In this document: positions 39,230 through 48,079 of the stretch, in pieces | Position numbering within the stretch: position 1 is the first letter of the stretch | Layout: the number at the start of each line of letters is the position of its first letter | Assembly (NCBI RefSeq): GCF_006539525.1 | Contig: NZ_BJNE01000009.1 | Span: 62,001-126,000, forward strand | Origin: Glutamicibacter nicotianae | Lineage (GTDB): Bacteria > Actinomycetota > Actinomycetes > Actinomycetales > Micrococcaceae | Direction: 5' to 3' | Length of the DNA stretch: 64,000 nt | The notes under the pieces: generated by a model | What the model was told of the DNA's origin: nothing | Database searches by the model: none | Seen by the model: only the letters and a program-made list of their open reading frames with translations | Translations under genes and position numbers: made by a program

Positions 39230-40435
39230 TCAGGCGGTAGCCAAGCTGCGGTGCTGGATGCTGTCCGCGCCGGAAGCCTTCGCGGCCGCGGCCAGCCCGC
39301 GTTCCAGATCGGCAATCAGGTCCTCGGGCTCCTCGATGCCCACCGACAGGCGCACCAAGTTCGCTGGAATCTCCAGCGGTGTGCCGATCAGCGAAGCGTG
39401 GGTCATTTCGCGCGGATAGCAGACCAGGGATTCCACCCCGCCCAGGGACACCGAGAGCTGGAAGTACTCCATGGACTCGGCGAAGGCGCGGGCCGCGGGC
39501 TCGTCGGCCAGCTGCAGCGAGAGGATGCCGCCGAAGCCGCGCTGCTGGCGCTTGGCGAGCTCGTGGCCCGGATGGCTTTCCAGCCCGGGATAGTAGACGC
39601 GGGCGACCTCGGGACGGTCATCGAGCCAGCGGGCCAGGGTGGATGCGGTGGCGCAGTGGCGTTCCATGCGCAGGCCCAGGGTCTTCAGCCCGCGGGCGGC
39701 CAGGTAGGAATCCTGCGGACCGGAGACCGCTCCCCCGGCGAACTGCTGGTAGCCGACGGCTTCGGCCAGCGATTGGCCGCGGTGGAGGTAGTCTGCCACG
39801 ATGACCGCGCCGCCGAGAACGTCGGAGTGCCCCCCAATGTACTTGGTGGTCGAGTGCACCACCGCGTGCGCTCCGAAGTCCAGCGGCCGCTGCAGGTACG
39901 GGGTGGCAAAGGTGTTGTCCACGACCAGCAGGACGCCGTGCTCGGCTGCGATGGCGGCCCAGCCGGCCAGGTCGGCGATGCCCAGCAGCGGGTTGGACGG
40001 GGTCTCCACCCAGAGCAGCGCGGTGTTCGGGCGCAGCGCGGCGCGCACCGCATCCAGGTTGGTGATGTCCACCGCCGAGGAGCTGATCCCCCATTTGCCG
40101 TGCAGCTTCGAGATCAGCCGGTTGGTGCCGCCGTAGCCGTCGGCGCCCAGCACGATGTGGTCGCCCGGCTCAAGCACTGCACGCAGCAGCGCGTCTTCGG
40201 CCGCGATCCCCGAGGCGAAGGAGAAGCCGGCGGCGCCGCCTTCCAGCGCGGCGAGCTGGGATTCGAAGCCGTTGCGGGTCGGGTTGGAGCCGCGCGAGTA
40301 CTCGTGCCCGGCGCGCAGCACGTTGATGCCGTCCTGGATGAAGGTGCTGGTCTGGTAGATCGGCGGGACCACCGCGCCGGTGTGTGGGTCCTTGTGCTGG
40401 CCGGCGTGGACGGCCTGGGTGTTGAAGCCAGTCAT
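39230..40435 (-). CDS. metB: Cystathionine gamma-synthase / gamma-lyase family enzyme
   Basis: PLP enzyme of the Cys/Met metabolism family, 401 residues, probably joining cysteine to an activated homoserine to give cystathionine. Seen: [33 protein letters not shown], the [11 protein letters not shown] segment, [15 protein letters not shown] and the PLP-lysine in [16 protein letters not shown]. Its start overlaps the stop of metY by four bases. Gamma-lyase activity cannot be excluded from sequence; the operon with metY and the SAM riboswitch favour synthesis. Confidence 0.88.
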   Translation of the reverse strand: MTGFNTQAVHAGQHKDPHTGAVVPPIYQTSTFIQDGINVLRAGHEYSRGSNPTRNGFESQLAALEGGAAGFSFASGIAAEDALLRAVLEPGDHIVLGADGYGGTNRLISKLHGKWGISSSAVDITNLDAVRAALRPNTALLWVETPSNPLLGIADLAGWAAIAAEHGVLLVVDNTFATPYLQRPLDFGAHAVVHSTTKYIGGHSDVLGGAVIVADYLHRGQSLAEAVGYQQFAGGAVSGPQDSYLAARGLKTLGLRMERHCATASTLARWLDDRPEVARVYYPGLESHPGHELAKRQQRGFGGILSLQLADEPAARAFAESMEYFQLSVSLGGVESLVCYPREMTHASLIGTPLEIPANLVRLSVGIEEPEDLIADLERGLAAAAKASGADSIQHRSLATA

Positions 40436-41748
40436 GCGAAGCTCACTTCCTTGGTTTCGTTTGGCGCGGACTGGGACAAGGCCAGAGCGTGATCCAGTGC
40501 CTGGGTAAGATCTGCGAGCAGGTCGGCGGGGTCTTCCAGCCCTACCGAGAGGCGCAGGGTGGAGGTGTTCAACCCCGCGTCGGCCAGCTGTTGTTCGGAG
40601 AGCCGGCAGTGCGTCATGGTGGCCGGGTGAGAGACCATGGTGCGGGTGTCCCCCACATTCGCGGCCAGGGAAATCAGCTTGAGCCCGTCGATCACCGGGG
40701 AAACCAGGGATGGGTGGGCCAGCTCGATGGCCAGCACGCAGCCGGTGCCCTTCGGCGCCAGCGTCCGGGCCAGCTCGTGACTGGGGTGCTCGGGCAGCGC
40801 GGGGTGGTGGATGGCGGCAATGCCCGGATACTCGGCCAGCGCGTCGATCAGCCTGGCGACGCTGCGCTGCACGTGGGCCGCGCGCACCGGCAGGGTCTCG
40901 ATGCCTGCCAGGATTCCCTGGGCGCTGGCCGGGGCCAGGGTCGGGCCCAGGTCGTGCAGGAACTTGGAGCGCACCAGCATCGCATAGGCGGCCGGTCCGT
41001 GGCGCTCAAGCAGCGAGGTGTTGTTCAGACGCACCCGCGGGGCGGCGATCTGTGGCCAGCGGGCGGCATCGGAGAAGTCGAATTTCCCCGAATCCACCAC
41101 TACCCCGCCGAGCACCGAGCCGTGCCCGGCCAATCCCTTGGTGGCCGAGTGCACCACGATGTCCGCACCGAGTTCCAGCGGGCGCACATTCAGTGGGGTG
41201 GCCAGGGTGTTGTCGACCACCACCGGGATGTTGCGCTCGTGCGCGATCGCCGCAATGGCCGGGATATCGGCCACGGTGCACAGCGGGTTGGAGACGGACT
41301 CCAGGAAGAACGCGCGGGTGTCTTCCTCGATGGCCGCATCCCAAGCCAAAGGATCGGCCTGGTCGACAAAGCTGATGCGGATGCCGAAATCGGCAAAGGT
41401 GTCGGTGAACAGGTCCACGGTGCCGCCGTACAGCGAGGAAGAAGCCACAATGTGCTTCGGCCCCTGGGTCAGCGCCAGCAAGGACAACGCCACCGCGGAC
41501 TGGCCGGTGGCGGTGGCCACCGCGTGGGCCCCGCCTTCCAGTGCTGCCACACGCTGTTCAAGGATCGAGACGGTGGGATTGCCAGTGCGCGAGTAGGTGA
41601 AGCCGGCCTGGCGCAGCGCGAACTTCTCGATCGCTTCGGCATGCGACTGGAATTGGTAGGCTGCGGAATTGTGCAGTGGCGGCAGCATCGGGCGGAAGTC
41701 TCCGCTCGGGCGGTATCCTGCGTGGACCGCGTCGGTTCCTTGGCTCAT
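40432..41748 (-). CDS. metY: O-acetylhomoserine sulfhydrylase-type enzyme
   Basis: PLP enzyme of the same fold class, 438 residues, likely making homocysteine directly from O-acetylhomoserine and sulfide. Seen: QGTDAVHAGYRPSGDFRPML, TYSRTGNPTVSILEQRVAALEGG, VVDNTLATPLNVRPLELGADIVVHSATKGLAGHG with the PLP lysine. ATG 41748 has an excellent GAGGAGG site. A SAM-I riboswitch lies 91 bases upstream, so expression should fall when SAM is plentiful. Confidence 0.88.
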   Translation of the reverse strand: MSQGTDAVHAGYRPSGDFRPMLPPLHNSAAYQFQSHAEAIEKFALRQAGFTYSRTGNPTVSILEQRVAALEGGAHAVATATGQSAVALSLLALTQGPKHIVASSSLYGGTVDLFTDTFADFGIRISFVDQADPLAWDAAIEEDTRAFFLESVSNPLCTVADIPAIAAIAHERNIPVVVDNTLATPLNVRPLELGADIVVHSATKGLAGHGSVLGGVVVDSGKFDFSDAARWPQIAAPRVRLNNTSLLERHGPAAYAMLVRSKFLHDLGPTLAPASAQGILAGIETLPVRAAHVQRSVARLIDALAEYPGIAAIHHPALPEHPSHELARTLAPKGTGCVLAIELAHPSLVSPVIDGLKLISLAANVGDTRTMVSHPATMTHCRLSEQQLADAGLNTSTLRLSVGLEDPADLLADLTQALDHALALSQSAPNETKEVSFA

Positions 41749-41838
41749 AGCTCCTCCTCGATTCTCTGCGAGGGAGTGCACCGATTAGGCATCGTGCGAA
41801 GGCACGAAGCACAGCGCGAAAACGCGTTCGGAACTGCT

Positions 41839-41923
41839 CCATCGTTCCTGGCATTAGCACCTTTCGGTTTCCCGATGGTTGCTGCGACGTCAACGAGCCA
41901 GATCTCTTAGTCGCTCTTGATGG
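41839..41923 (-). promoter_or_regulatory. SAM-I (S-box) riboswitch aptamer
   Basis: Read on the minus strand from 41923: P1 strand CCATC, then AAGAGCGACTAAGAGA (kink-turn side), the GCAGCAACC segment, a P3 hairpin, the invariant core GAAAGGTGCTAATGCC, and the closing GATGG at 41843-41839. These are the S-box hallmarks in order. Downstream, CTCCCTCG (minus strand) can pair with the metY ribosome site GAGGAGG, so control may be at translation. Feature type and position ahead of metY agree. Confidence 0.9.
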
Positions 41924-42158
41924 TTTGTTGTTCTTCCATGGTTGGCCATGGGCTGCGAGGGGTGCAAGCGCTATCGGGCGGCCGGCTTCATACAAGGCCG
42001 CCAAGCTTCATATGTCGTGCACTTGTCATGATGACGCGGTGGCTAGCGCCACTTTATGACGCACCAAAATGAGAAAAACCCCGAGACTTTCAAGGTTTTT
42101 CCGGAAATTTATGACGATGGAGCGGCACTCGATGACCGAGAGTTACGCTGTTGGCGGC

Positions 42159-43100
42159 TCAGCCGAGCACTTCCACCCCGAAGCTGGCCACCACTGCGCG
42201 GACTTCTTGCAGGTAGCGCTGAGCCTGGTCGGTGAGCGGGATCGCGGCGTGATCGATCCAGCCGATCTCGATGCGCTCGTCGATGTCCAGCGGGATGGCA
42301 ACGATGGATGGATCCAGCTCGTCGCTGATGATGCCGGTGGAGATCGTGTACCCGCCCAGGCCGATCATCAGGTTGAAGATGGTCGCACGGTCCGAGACCT
42401 GGATTTCCCGCTGGCTGGAGCGCGTGGAGAGCACTTCCTCGGCGAAGTAGAACGAGTTGTTCGCGCCCTGGTCGAAGGTCAGCCGGGGCAGGTCTTCGAG
42501 GTCTTCGAGGGTGACCTGGTCATGGGTGGCCAGCGGGTTGCTGCGCGATACGAAGATGTGCGGGTCGGCGAGGAACAGCGGGTGGAACACCAGGCGGGAT
42601 TCGCGCAGCAGCTTGTCGATGACTTTCCGGTTGAAGTCGTTGCGGTAGAGGATCCCGATATCGCTGCGCAGGGTTCGCACGTCCTCGATGATTTCCTCGG
42701 TACGCGTCTCGCGGAGCGAAAACTGGTACTCCTCGGCCCCGCTGGCCTGGACCATCCGGACAAAGGCATCCACCGCAAAGGAGTAGTGCTGGGTTGAGAC
42801 ACCCAGCAGTCGTCTTGCCGCCGGCCGGCCGAGGTAGCGGTGCTCCAGCAGTTCCACTTGCTCTAGGACCTGGCGGGCGTAGCCGAGGAATTCGGCGCCG
42901 TCGCTGGTCAGGGCAATGCCCCTGGCCGAGCGCATCAGCAAGGTGCGCCCCACCCGGGATTCGAGCTCCTTCATCGCCGCGGACATGCTGGGCTGGGCGA
43001 CGTAGAGCAGGTCGGCGGCAGCGGAGATGGACCCCTCGGCGGCGACCGCCACAAAGTAGCGCAGCTGCTGGAGCGTCAATCCATTCGAAACCTGAACCAT
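42159..43100 (-). CDS. LysR-family regulator of the methionine genes
   Basis: 313 residues: winged helix (LTLQQLRYFVAVAAEGSISAAADLLYVAQPSMSAAM) and an effector domain. It is divergent from the DUF1852-mesD-reductase operon with 122 bases between and is also near metY-metB. It probably senses a methionine-pathway metabolite or O-acetylhomoserine and activates the divergent operon. Not obviously MetR by sequence. Confidence 0.85.
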   Translation of the reverse strand: MVQVSNGLTLQQLRYFVAVAAEGSISAAADLLYVAQPSMSAAMKELESRVGRTLLMRSARGIALTSDGAEFLGYARQVLEQVELLEHRYLGRPAARRLLGVSTQHYSFAVDAFVRMVQASGAEEYQFSLRETRTEEIIEDVRTLRSDIGILYRNDFNRKVIDKLLRESRLVFHPLFLADPHIFVSRSNPLATHDQVTLEDLEDLPRLTFDQGANNSFYFAEEVLSTRSSQREIQVSDRATIFNLMIGLGGYTISTGIISDELDPSIVAIPLDIDERIEIGWIDHAAIPLTDQAQRYLQEVRAVVASFGVEVLG

Positions 43101-43125
43101 AGTTTGAGTCTATATGAATCCATAG
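43099..43125. promoter_or_regulatory. Candidate LysR operator array
   Basis: ATAG (43099-43102), seven bases, CTAT (43110-43113), eight bases, ATAG (43122-43125): alternating half sites forming overlapping inverted repeats of T-N-A type. The first overlaps the LysR start codon, as expected for autoregulation. Confidence 0.5.
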
Positions 43126-43222
43126 TTATATCGAGTTACCTGATATCGAGAATCGCCCTGCATGATTGACGCAACGACTTCTCCTCGGCCTGCCCAGGCC
43201 TCCCAAATACAGATTGGCCATC

Positions 43223-44215
43223 ATGGCAGACGCATTAAATTTCAGCATTAGCACCACCAGATTCGACGAGAATTACTCCCCTTCTGCGAATTCTCGCACC
43301 ACGACAAACTTCGCCAATTTGGCACGCGGAGAGCGCCGCGAAGAGAACCTTCGCAATGCCCTGACGATGATCAACCGCCGCTTCAATTCCCTGGCTCACT
43401 GGGACAATCCCCAAGGTGACCGCTATGAGCTGGAATTGGAAATCATTTCCGCAAATGTACATTTTTCTGCCAATAATGCCGATCAGGAATTTCCTCTTTT
43501 AGAAGTGCTTGAAACCACGATCGTGGATAAACTCACGGGCACCCGGTCCCAGGGCATGGTCGGCAATAATTTTTCTTCTTATGTCCGCGATTACGACTTC
43601 AGCGTGGTGCTTCCAGCTTCGTGCAATGACAGCGGAGCTCCGGTGCTCCCAGAAGATTTTGGCGATCTCCATGGGCAGCTCTTCCAGCATTTCTTGAACT
43701 CACAGGCGTACCGTGAGCGTTTTGCCCAGCTGCCGGTGGTCTGCATCAGCGTCTCGACTTCCAAGACCTATTTCCGCACCGGCAACAGCCATCCAGTGCT
43801 CGGTTTGGAATACCAGCAGGACGAAAATTCATTGACCGACGCGTACTTCGGAAAAATGGGCTTGAGCGTGCGCTACTTCATGCCGCAGGGTGCTGTTGCG
43901 CCACTGGCCTTCTACTTCCGCGGCGACCTGCTCAACGATTACACCAATCTGCAGCTGATCAGCCTGATCAGCACCATGGAGACATTCCAGAAGATCTACC
44001 GCCCGGAGATATACAACGCCAATTCGGCGGCACCGGCTGTGTACCACCCGAGCCTTGGCGCCGAAGATTTCTCCCCCACCCGCGTCTTCTATGACCGCGA
44101 AGAACGAACCCAATTGGGAAAGATCCAAGGCAAGTTCACCGAAGAGCATTTCATCATCCCAAATCGCCAACTGCTCGATCAGTGGTCTTCCTCCTACCCG
44201 ACTCCTGTCGCCTGA
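43223..44215 (+). CDS. mesX: DUF1852 protein required by MesD
   Basis: 330 residues of the DUF1852 family. The protein is soluble, with FSISTTRFDENYSPSANSRTTTNFANLARGERR at the start, a conserved arginine-rich patch, and YFRGDLLNDYTNLQLISLISTMETFQKIYRPEIYN in the C-terminal part. The family was shown genetically to be needed, together with oxygen, for the core methionine synthase MesD; it may supply the methyl group by an oxidative reaction, a mechanism not established. mesD starts 18 bases after its stop. ATG 43223 chosen; an earlier in-frame start at 43166 lacks a good ribosome site. Confidence 0.85.
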   Translation: MADALNFSISTTRFDENYSPSANSRTTTNFANLARGERREENLRNALTMINRRFNSLAHWDNPQGDRYELELEIISANVHFSANNADQEFPLLEVLETTIVDKLTGTRSQGMVGNNFSSYVRDYDFSVVLPASCNDSGAPVLPEDFGDLHGQLFQHFLNSQAYRERFAQLPVVCISVSTSKTYFRTGNSHPVLGLEYQQDENSLTDAYFGKMGLSVRYFMPQGAVAPLAFYFRGDLLNDYTNLQLISLISTMETFQKIYRPEIYNANSAAPAVYHPSLGAEDFSPTRVFYDREERTQLGKIQGKFTEEHFIIPNRQLLDQWSSSYPTPVA

Positions 44216-44233
44216 TATTCCGAAAGATAACTC

Positions 44234-45274
44234 ATGACTTCCCCGCTTATCCCCACGTCAATTGTCGGTAGCCTGCCCAAGCCGTCATGGCTTGCCGAGC
44301 CTGAAAAGCTTTGGTCCCCTTGGAAGCTTGAAGGCGAGCAATTGCGCGAAGGCAAGCAAGACGCCATGCGCGCTGCGGTCCTCGAACAGGCCCAGCGCGG
44401 CATCGACATCATTGCCGATGGTGAACAGTCCCGCCAGCACTTTGTCACCACCTTCATTGAGCACCTGAGCGGTGTCGACTTCGAGAAGCGCGAGACCGTG
44501 CGCATCCGCAACCGCTACGACGCCAGCGTACCCACCGTCGTCGGTGCCGTAGAGCGCGAAAAGCCGGTATTCGTTCAGGATGCAAAGTTCCTGCGCACGC
44601 TGACCGACCGCCAGATCAAGTGGACCCTTCCTGGTCCTATGACCATGGTCGACACCTTGTACGATGCGCACTACCGCAGCCGCGAGAAGCTGGCCTGGGA
44701 ATTCGCGACCATCCTGAACCAGGAAGCCCGCGAACTTGAAGCCGCCGGGGTGGATGTCATCCAGTTCGACGAGCCTGCCTTCAACGTCTTTTTTGATGAG
44801 GTCGCCGACTGGGGCATTGCTGCCTTGGAGCGTGCCTGCGAGGGGCTCAAAGCCGAGACCGTCGTCCACATCTGCTTTGGCTATGGCATCAAGGCTAACA
44901 ATGACTGGAAAGCCACTCTGGGCGCGCAGTGGCGCCACTACGAGAAGTCTTTCCCGCTATTGCAGGCTTCCTCCATCGATACCGTTTCGCTGGAGTCCCA
45001 CCATTCGAATGTCCCGCTTGAGGTTGTCGAATTGGTGCGCGGCAAACGAGTGATGCTCGGAGCTATCGATGTGGCCAATGACGCTGTGGAGACTCCCGAG
45101 GAAGTTGCGCAGACTCTGCGCAACGCACTCGAATTTGTCGATACCGACAAGCTGATTGCCAGCACCAACTGCGGCATGGCCCCGTTCCGCCGCGATGTGG
45201 CCCTGGCCAAGCTCAGTGCGCTCAGCGCAGGGGCTGGCATCCTGCGCGAGGAGCTTGTTGGTGCCCGCGTCTAA
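44234..45274 (+). CDS. mesD: Core methionine synthase, MesD type
   Basis: 346 residues corresponding to the catalytic C-terminal barrel of MetE alone. Zinc ligands are all present: His212 and Cys214 in VHICFGYG, Glu253 in SLESHHS and Cys312 in STNCGMAP. The folate-binding N-terminal half of MetE is absent, so it should not use methyl-THF. Paired with DUF1852, it fits the MesD family, which is reported to need neither methylfolate nor B12 but to need oxygen. The flavin reductase gene overlaps its end by 14 bases. Confidence 0.88.
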   Translation: MTSPLIPTSIVGSLPKPSWLAEPEKLWSPWKLEGEQLREGKQDAMRAAVLEQAQRGIDIIADGEQSRQHFVTTFIEHLSGVDFEKRETVRIRNRYDASVPTVVGAVEREKPVFVQDAKFLRTLTDRQIKWTLPGPMTMVDTLYDAHYRSREKLAWEFATILNQEARELEAAGVDVIQFDEPAFNVFFDEVADWGIAALERACEGLKAETVVHICFGYGIKANNDWKATLGAQWRHYEKSFPLLQASSIDTVSLESHHSNVPLEVVELVRGKRVMLGAIDVANDAVETPEEVAQTLRNALEFVDTDKLIASTNCGMAPFRRDVALAKLSALSAGAGILREELVGARV

Positions 45275-45809
45275 AGCGACAGAATCGGCGACATTATCGT
45301 TGCCCGCAGATGATTTCAAAGCGATCTTCCGCGGGCATCCCGGTGGCGTCAGCCTGATAACCGCCGATGCCGGCGACGGATCAGTTGCCCTCACGGCAAC
45401 ATCCGTGGCTTCGATCAGCGTTGATCCGCCATTGCTCGTCTTCTCGATTTCCGCGCTGTCCTCGGCGGCCAAAGTGCTCACCCGCGCAACTTCTCTTGTC
45501 GTTCACAGCTTGGATGCGCACGACATCGAGGTGGCTAAATTGGGGGCAACCAGTGGGATCGATCGCTTCGCGCAGAAGCAAACGTGGTCAAGGCTGGGCA
45601 CCGGCGAACCGGTATTTGATGGCGTCCGGGCCTGGGTTCGTTGCGCGGTCATCGAGCGGGTTCAAGCGGGCACCTCCACGGTCTTTGTGGCCCGAGCGCT
45701 TGAGTCGCACATTGAACGCGACAGCCAACCCGGCCAACCCAGCAACGGACTGGTCTACCACAACCGCGCCTGGCACCGCTTGGATGAAAACTCGCAGTTA
45801 AACAGTTGA
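45261..45809 (+). CDS. Flavin reductase-like FMN-binding protein
   Basis: 182 residues of the flavin reductase (split-barrel) fold: FRGHPGGVSLITADAGDGSVALTATSVASISVDPPLLVFSI opens it, followed by VHSLDAHDIEVAKLGA and a C-terminal NGLVYHNRAWHRL. GTG 45261 has GAGGAGC seven bases upstream and lies inside the mesD end. It likely supplies reduced flavin to the DUF1852/MesD reaction, which would explain the oxygen need. That role is inference from the operon. Confidence 0.85.
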   Translation: MPASKATESATLSLPADDFKAIFRGHPGGVSLITADAGDGSVALTATSVASISVDPPLLVFSISALSSAAKVLTRATSLVVHSLDAHDIEVAKLGATSGIDRFAQKQTWSRLGTGEPVFDGVRAWVRCAVIERVQAGTSTVFVARALESHIERDSQPGQPSNGLVYHNRAWHRLDENSQLNS

Positions 45810-45810
45810 A

Positions 45811-45850
45811 GCTGTTCGGCCGCTGCCCCTTGGGACAGCGGCCGAACAGC
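45811..45850 (+). terminator. Hairpin closing the mes operon
   Basis: Perfect 15-base-pair stem (45811-45825 with 45836-45850) directly after the reductase stop; no strong T tract. It may also serve the convergent zeta-toxin gene. Confidence 0.65.
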
Positions 45851-45885
45851 CTCAGATTACACTAGCGGTCTTGTGTCGCAGCGAG

Positions 45886-46326
45886 TTAGCGCTTGGCGGA
45901 CTTGTTCCCCTGGGATTCAAGTTCTTTCACCAATGAAGTTTTCAACCGATCCAGATTCCCAGTCTCTAGTTCGTGCTGGATGATCTTCTCTTTGAACATA
46001 TCCGGGTCGCAATGCACGTAACCAGGTACATTATTCAAACGTTCCCGCTGCACGGTTCCCTTGCCAGCTCCGGGCGGTCCAGCCATCACAATGGCTTTTC
46101 CCTCGTGGTTGATTTCACCGCGCTTGGCCGACTCGGCAACAACCTCTTGCATCCACTTCTTATGCAAAAGTTCCCGCTCCGACATGGCACGTGGGCGCGA
46201 TCCGATTTGAATAAAATACTGCTCTTGTTTGATCGTCGAGTATGCCCCGCGCGGGTTCATATCAGGATCTGCCAGCACCTGGCGCAGCGCCGCGTAATGT
46301 CGTTCTATTGATTCGTCGTTAGCCAA
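45886..46326 (-). CDS. Zeta-toxin-like kinase, short form
   Basis: 146 residues. The P-loop GPPGAGKGT at about 85-93 follows an N-terminal segment, and the YVHCDPDMFKEKII stretch matches the zeta-toxin substrate-binding aspartate region. Zeta toxins phosphorylate UDP-GlcNAc or related sugars. Full-length members continue for over 100 further residues with a second motif set; here the protein ends in a short basic tail (GNKSAKR), so it is probably truncated and may be inactive. Paired with the HTH gene upstream, 26 bases away. Confidence 0.72.
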   Translation of the reverse strand: MANDESIERHYAALRQVLADPDMNPRGAYSTIKQEQYFIQIGSRPRAMSERELLHKKWMQEVVAESAKRGEINHEGKAIVMAGPPGAGKGTVQRERLNNVPGYVHCDPDMFKEKIIQHELETGNLDRLKTSLVKELESQGNKSAKR

Positions 46327-46352
46327 CGATTCACCCTTCGGTTGCTCGCCGC

Positions 46353-46811
46353 CTAATCGGCCGTCTTCATCAACACTTCATCGTAAGTAGCGGCGTCGAT
46401 CAGCTCATGCCGCAACGCGTCGCCCACTTCTTCCCAAGTTCCATCCAGGCTCTCTTCGTACTCGCCATACTCGTTCGCCCAGGGGGTCGGCTTGTACGGC
46501 CACTCGACCAGCTGGCGCACCAGTTCCTCACGATCGATATACCCGGCCGCATACCGCTGGCACACCTCATAAGGGCTTGCAGCGTTGAACTCCCCAACCA
46601 CAGCCGGCACAGCCTGGGCACGCTGCAACGCCTTCGCCACCGCGGGCTGGGACATACCCAGCAGCGCCGCCATCTCACGCTGAGTCATCCCGCCAGCAGC
46701 AGCCTTCAAAGTACGCTTATAGTCCAGCGCATCAACCTCGACACGCTGCCGAGCTTTCAGCAGCTGCGCACGCATATCATCATGCTGCGGGCGTTCCATT
46801 AGCTGACTCAT
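46353..46811 (-). CDS. HTH protein, likely antitoxin partner of the zeta gene
   Basis: 152 residues. A helix-turn-helix at about 41-62 (MTQREMAALLGMSQPAVAKAL) is followed by an acidic C-terminal part ending EVGDALRHELIDAATYDEVLM, rich in Trp and Glu, which could bind the toxin. Position just ahead of a zeta-type gene in the same direction fits an autoregulated toxin-antitoxin operon. It is not a classic epsilon antitoxin, which is smaller. Confidence 0.65.
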   Translation of the reverse strand: MSQLMERPQHDDMRAQLLKARQRVEVDALDYKRTLKAAAGGMTQREMAALLGMSQPAVAKALQRAQAVPAVVGEFNAASPYEVCQRYAAGYIDREELVRQLVEWPYKPTPWANEYGEYEESLDGTWEEVGDALRHELIDAATYDEVLMKTAD

Positions 46812-46878
46812 AACAACCCCCTAAACTACGAAACAAACATTTCCTCACTTCAAAGATAACATTTGTTATCACAATGGA

Positions 46879-47049
46879 TCAAGGGTTATCAACCGTCAAT
46901 GAACGGTAAATGCTCACCGCGCTGACACCAAGAATCTTGCCGATCTGCGCATAGCCCTTTCCTTCTTCGCGCAGCTGCCGCGCCGTGTCGATGCAGCCTG
47001 CATCCACGACTCGCGGCCACACGCCAAGCCTGCCTTGTGAGAGTGCTTA
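46879..47049 (-). pseudogene. Resolvase C-terminal helix-turn-helix fragment
   Basis: The minus strand reads DAGCIDTARQLREEGKGYAQ then IGKILGVSAVSIYRSLTVDN and a stop, the DNA-binding end of a serine recombinase. An in-frame stop lies just upstream and the catalytic domain is gone. It marks an old recombination end inside a 355-base stretch that holds nothing else recognisable. Confidence 0.75.
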
Positions 47050-47167
47050 GCCCGATTCCCTAGGATCATTTTCTTGAACCCTCAAGACGTACGCCTCGGC
47101 AATCAACGCCACTCGACCTTAACCCATCTCAATTGGAGTTTCACAGGGGTTCTGCCATGATGTGGTC

Positions 47168-47848
47168 ATGAAGAAGAGCAGAAGGCTTTTGGTTGGCGTG
47201 ATTGCATCTACTGCCTTGGGACTCACATCATGTTCCTCTCCCGCAGTAAGTGTCGATACCCCTTCCACCCCCAAACCATCGCCCAGTTCCACTACTGATT
47301 GGGATGCTCTAAACCAGGAAGAGATCAACGATCCAGCACCACTAGCAAATTCCACTAAGGGTTTCTATGGGTACGAGGAAGTGACAATCAACGAAGTTTC
47401 CTACTCGGTCATTGATATCGATGAACAAGAAACGGTAAAGCTGGTACTTGACCCTTCGGGCAAGACAGATGGCACATACGGCCCTAGTCGCGGAGGCAGC
47501 TTCTACAAAATCGAAGTTGGCGTAGAAAACAAGACTGTTGATTCAAATCAAAACGAATTCGATCAGCCAGGACTATGGGAACTCTCCTCATCCCCAAGGT
47601 TTTGCCTTGAAACAAAAGAGAACGTTTTGGTAGCTTGCGTTGAAAAGTGGTCTTATCGGGTCGATGAACTATGGAACCAATCACAAAAGGTGCCGCCCGG
47701 CGGCAACCTCACAGCAGACTATTTTTTTGACGTTCCGTACGGACAAATCCCTGCGTATCTGACACTAATCCCCTATGGCCAAAAAACTCTCCTGAATCAC
47801 AAGGTTCCTCAGATGGCACCAATGGATCGAATCCGTCTAGCTGAATAG
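47168..47848 (+). CDS. Hypothetical lipoprotein
   Basis: 226 residues. Basic N-terminus, hydrophobic helix and lipobox LTSC (Cys at about 22), then a Ser/Pro/Thr-rich spacer and a globular beta-rich domain with the pair of cysteines in SPRFCLETKENVLVACVEKW, resembling DUF4352-like surface domains. A lipid-anchored extracytoplasmic protein of unknown role. ATG 47168 is used; a GTG two codons earlier is possible. Confidence 0.65.
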   Translation: MKKSRRLLVGVIASTALGLTSCSSPAVSVDTPSTPKPSPSSTTDWDALNQEEINDPAPLANSTKGFYGYEEVTINEVSYSVIDIDEQETVKLVLDPSGKTDGTYGPSRGGSFYKIEVGVENKTVDSNQNEFDQPGLWELSSSPRFCLETKENVLVACVEKWSYRVDELWNQSQKVPPGGNLTADYFFDVPYGQIPAYLTLIPYGQKTLLNHKVPQMAPMDRIRLAE

Positions 47849-48079
47849 ATTTTCCAGTCAGCATACGATGCACTCCTGAGACTGCAACTACGGCACCCGC
47901 CCCTCAGATCCAGAAAATTCCGTGAGCGCAACCTTTGCATTCCTCGACCACGGCCTAGCCAACAGTGCCAACAACCAGAAGCTCCATTTCCCTCATCCCA
48001 CCGACAACCGATGATCGCGGCCCCTGCCCGGCCTCTAATGCGTGAGACTAGAGCAAAGAAGCTAGTGCAATCTACCGTC

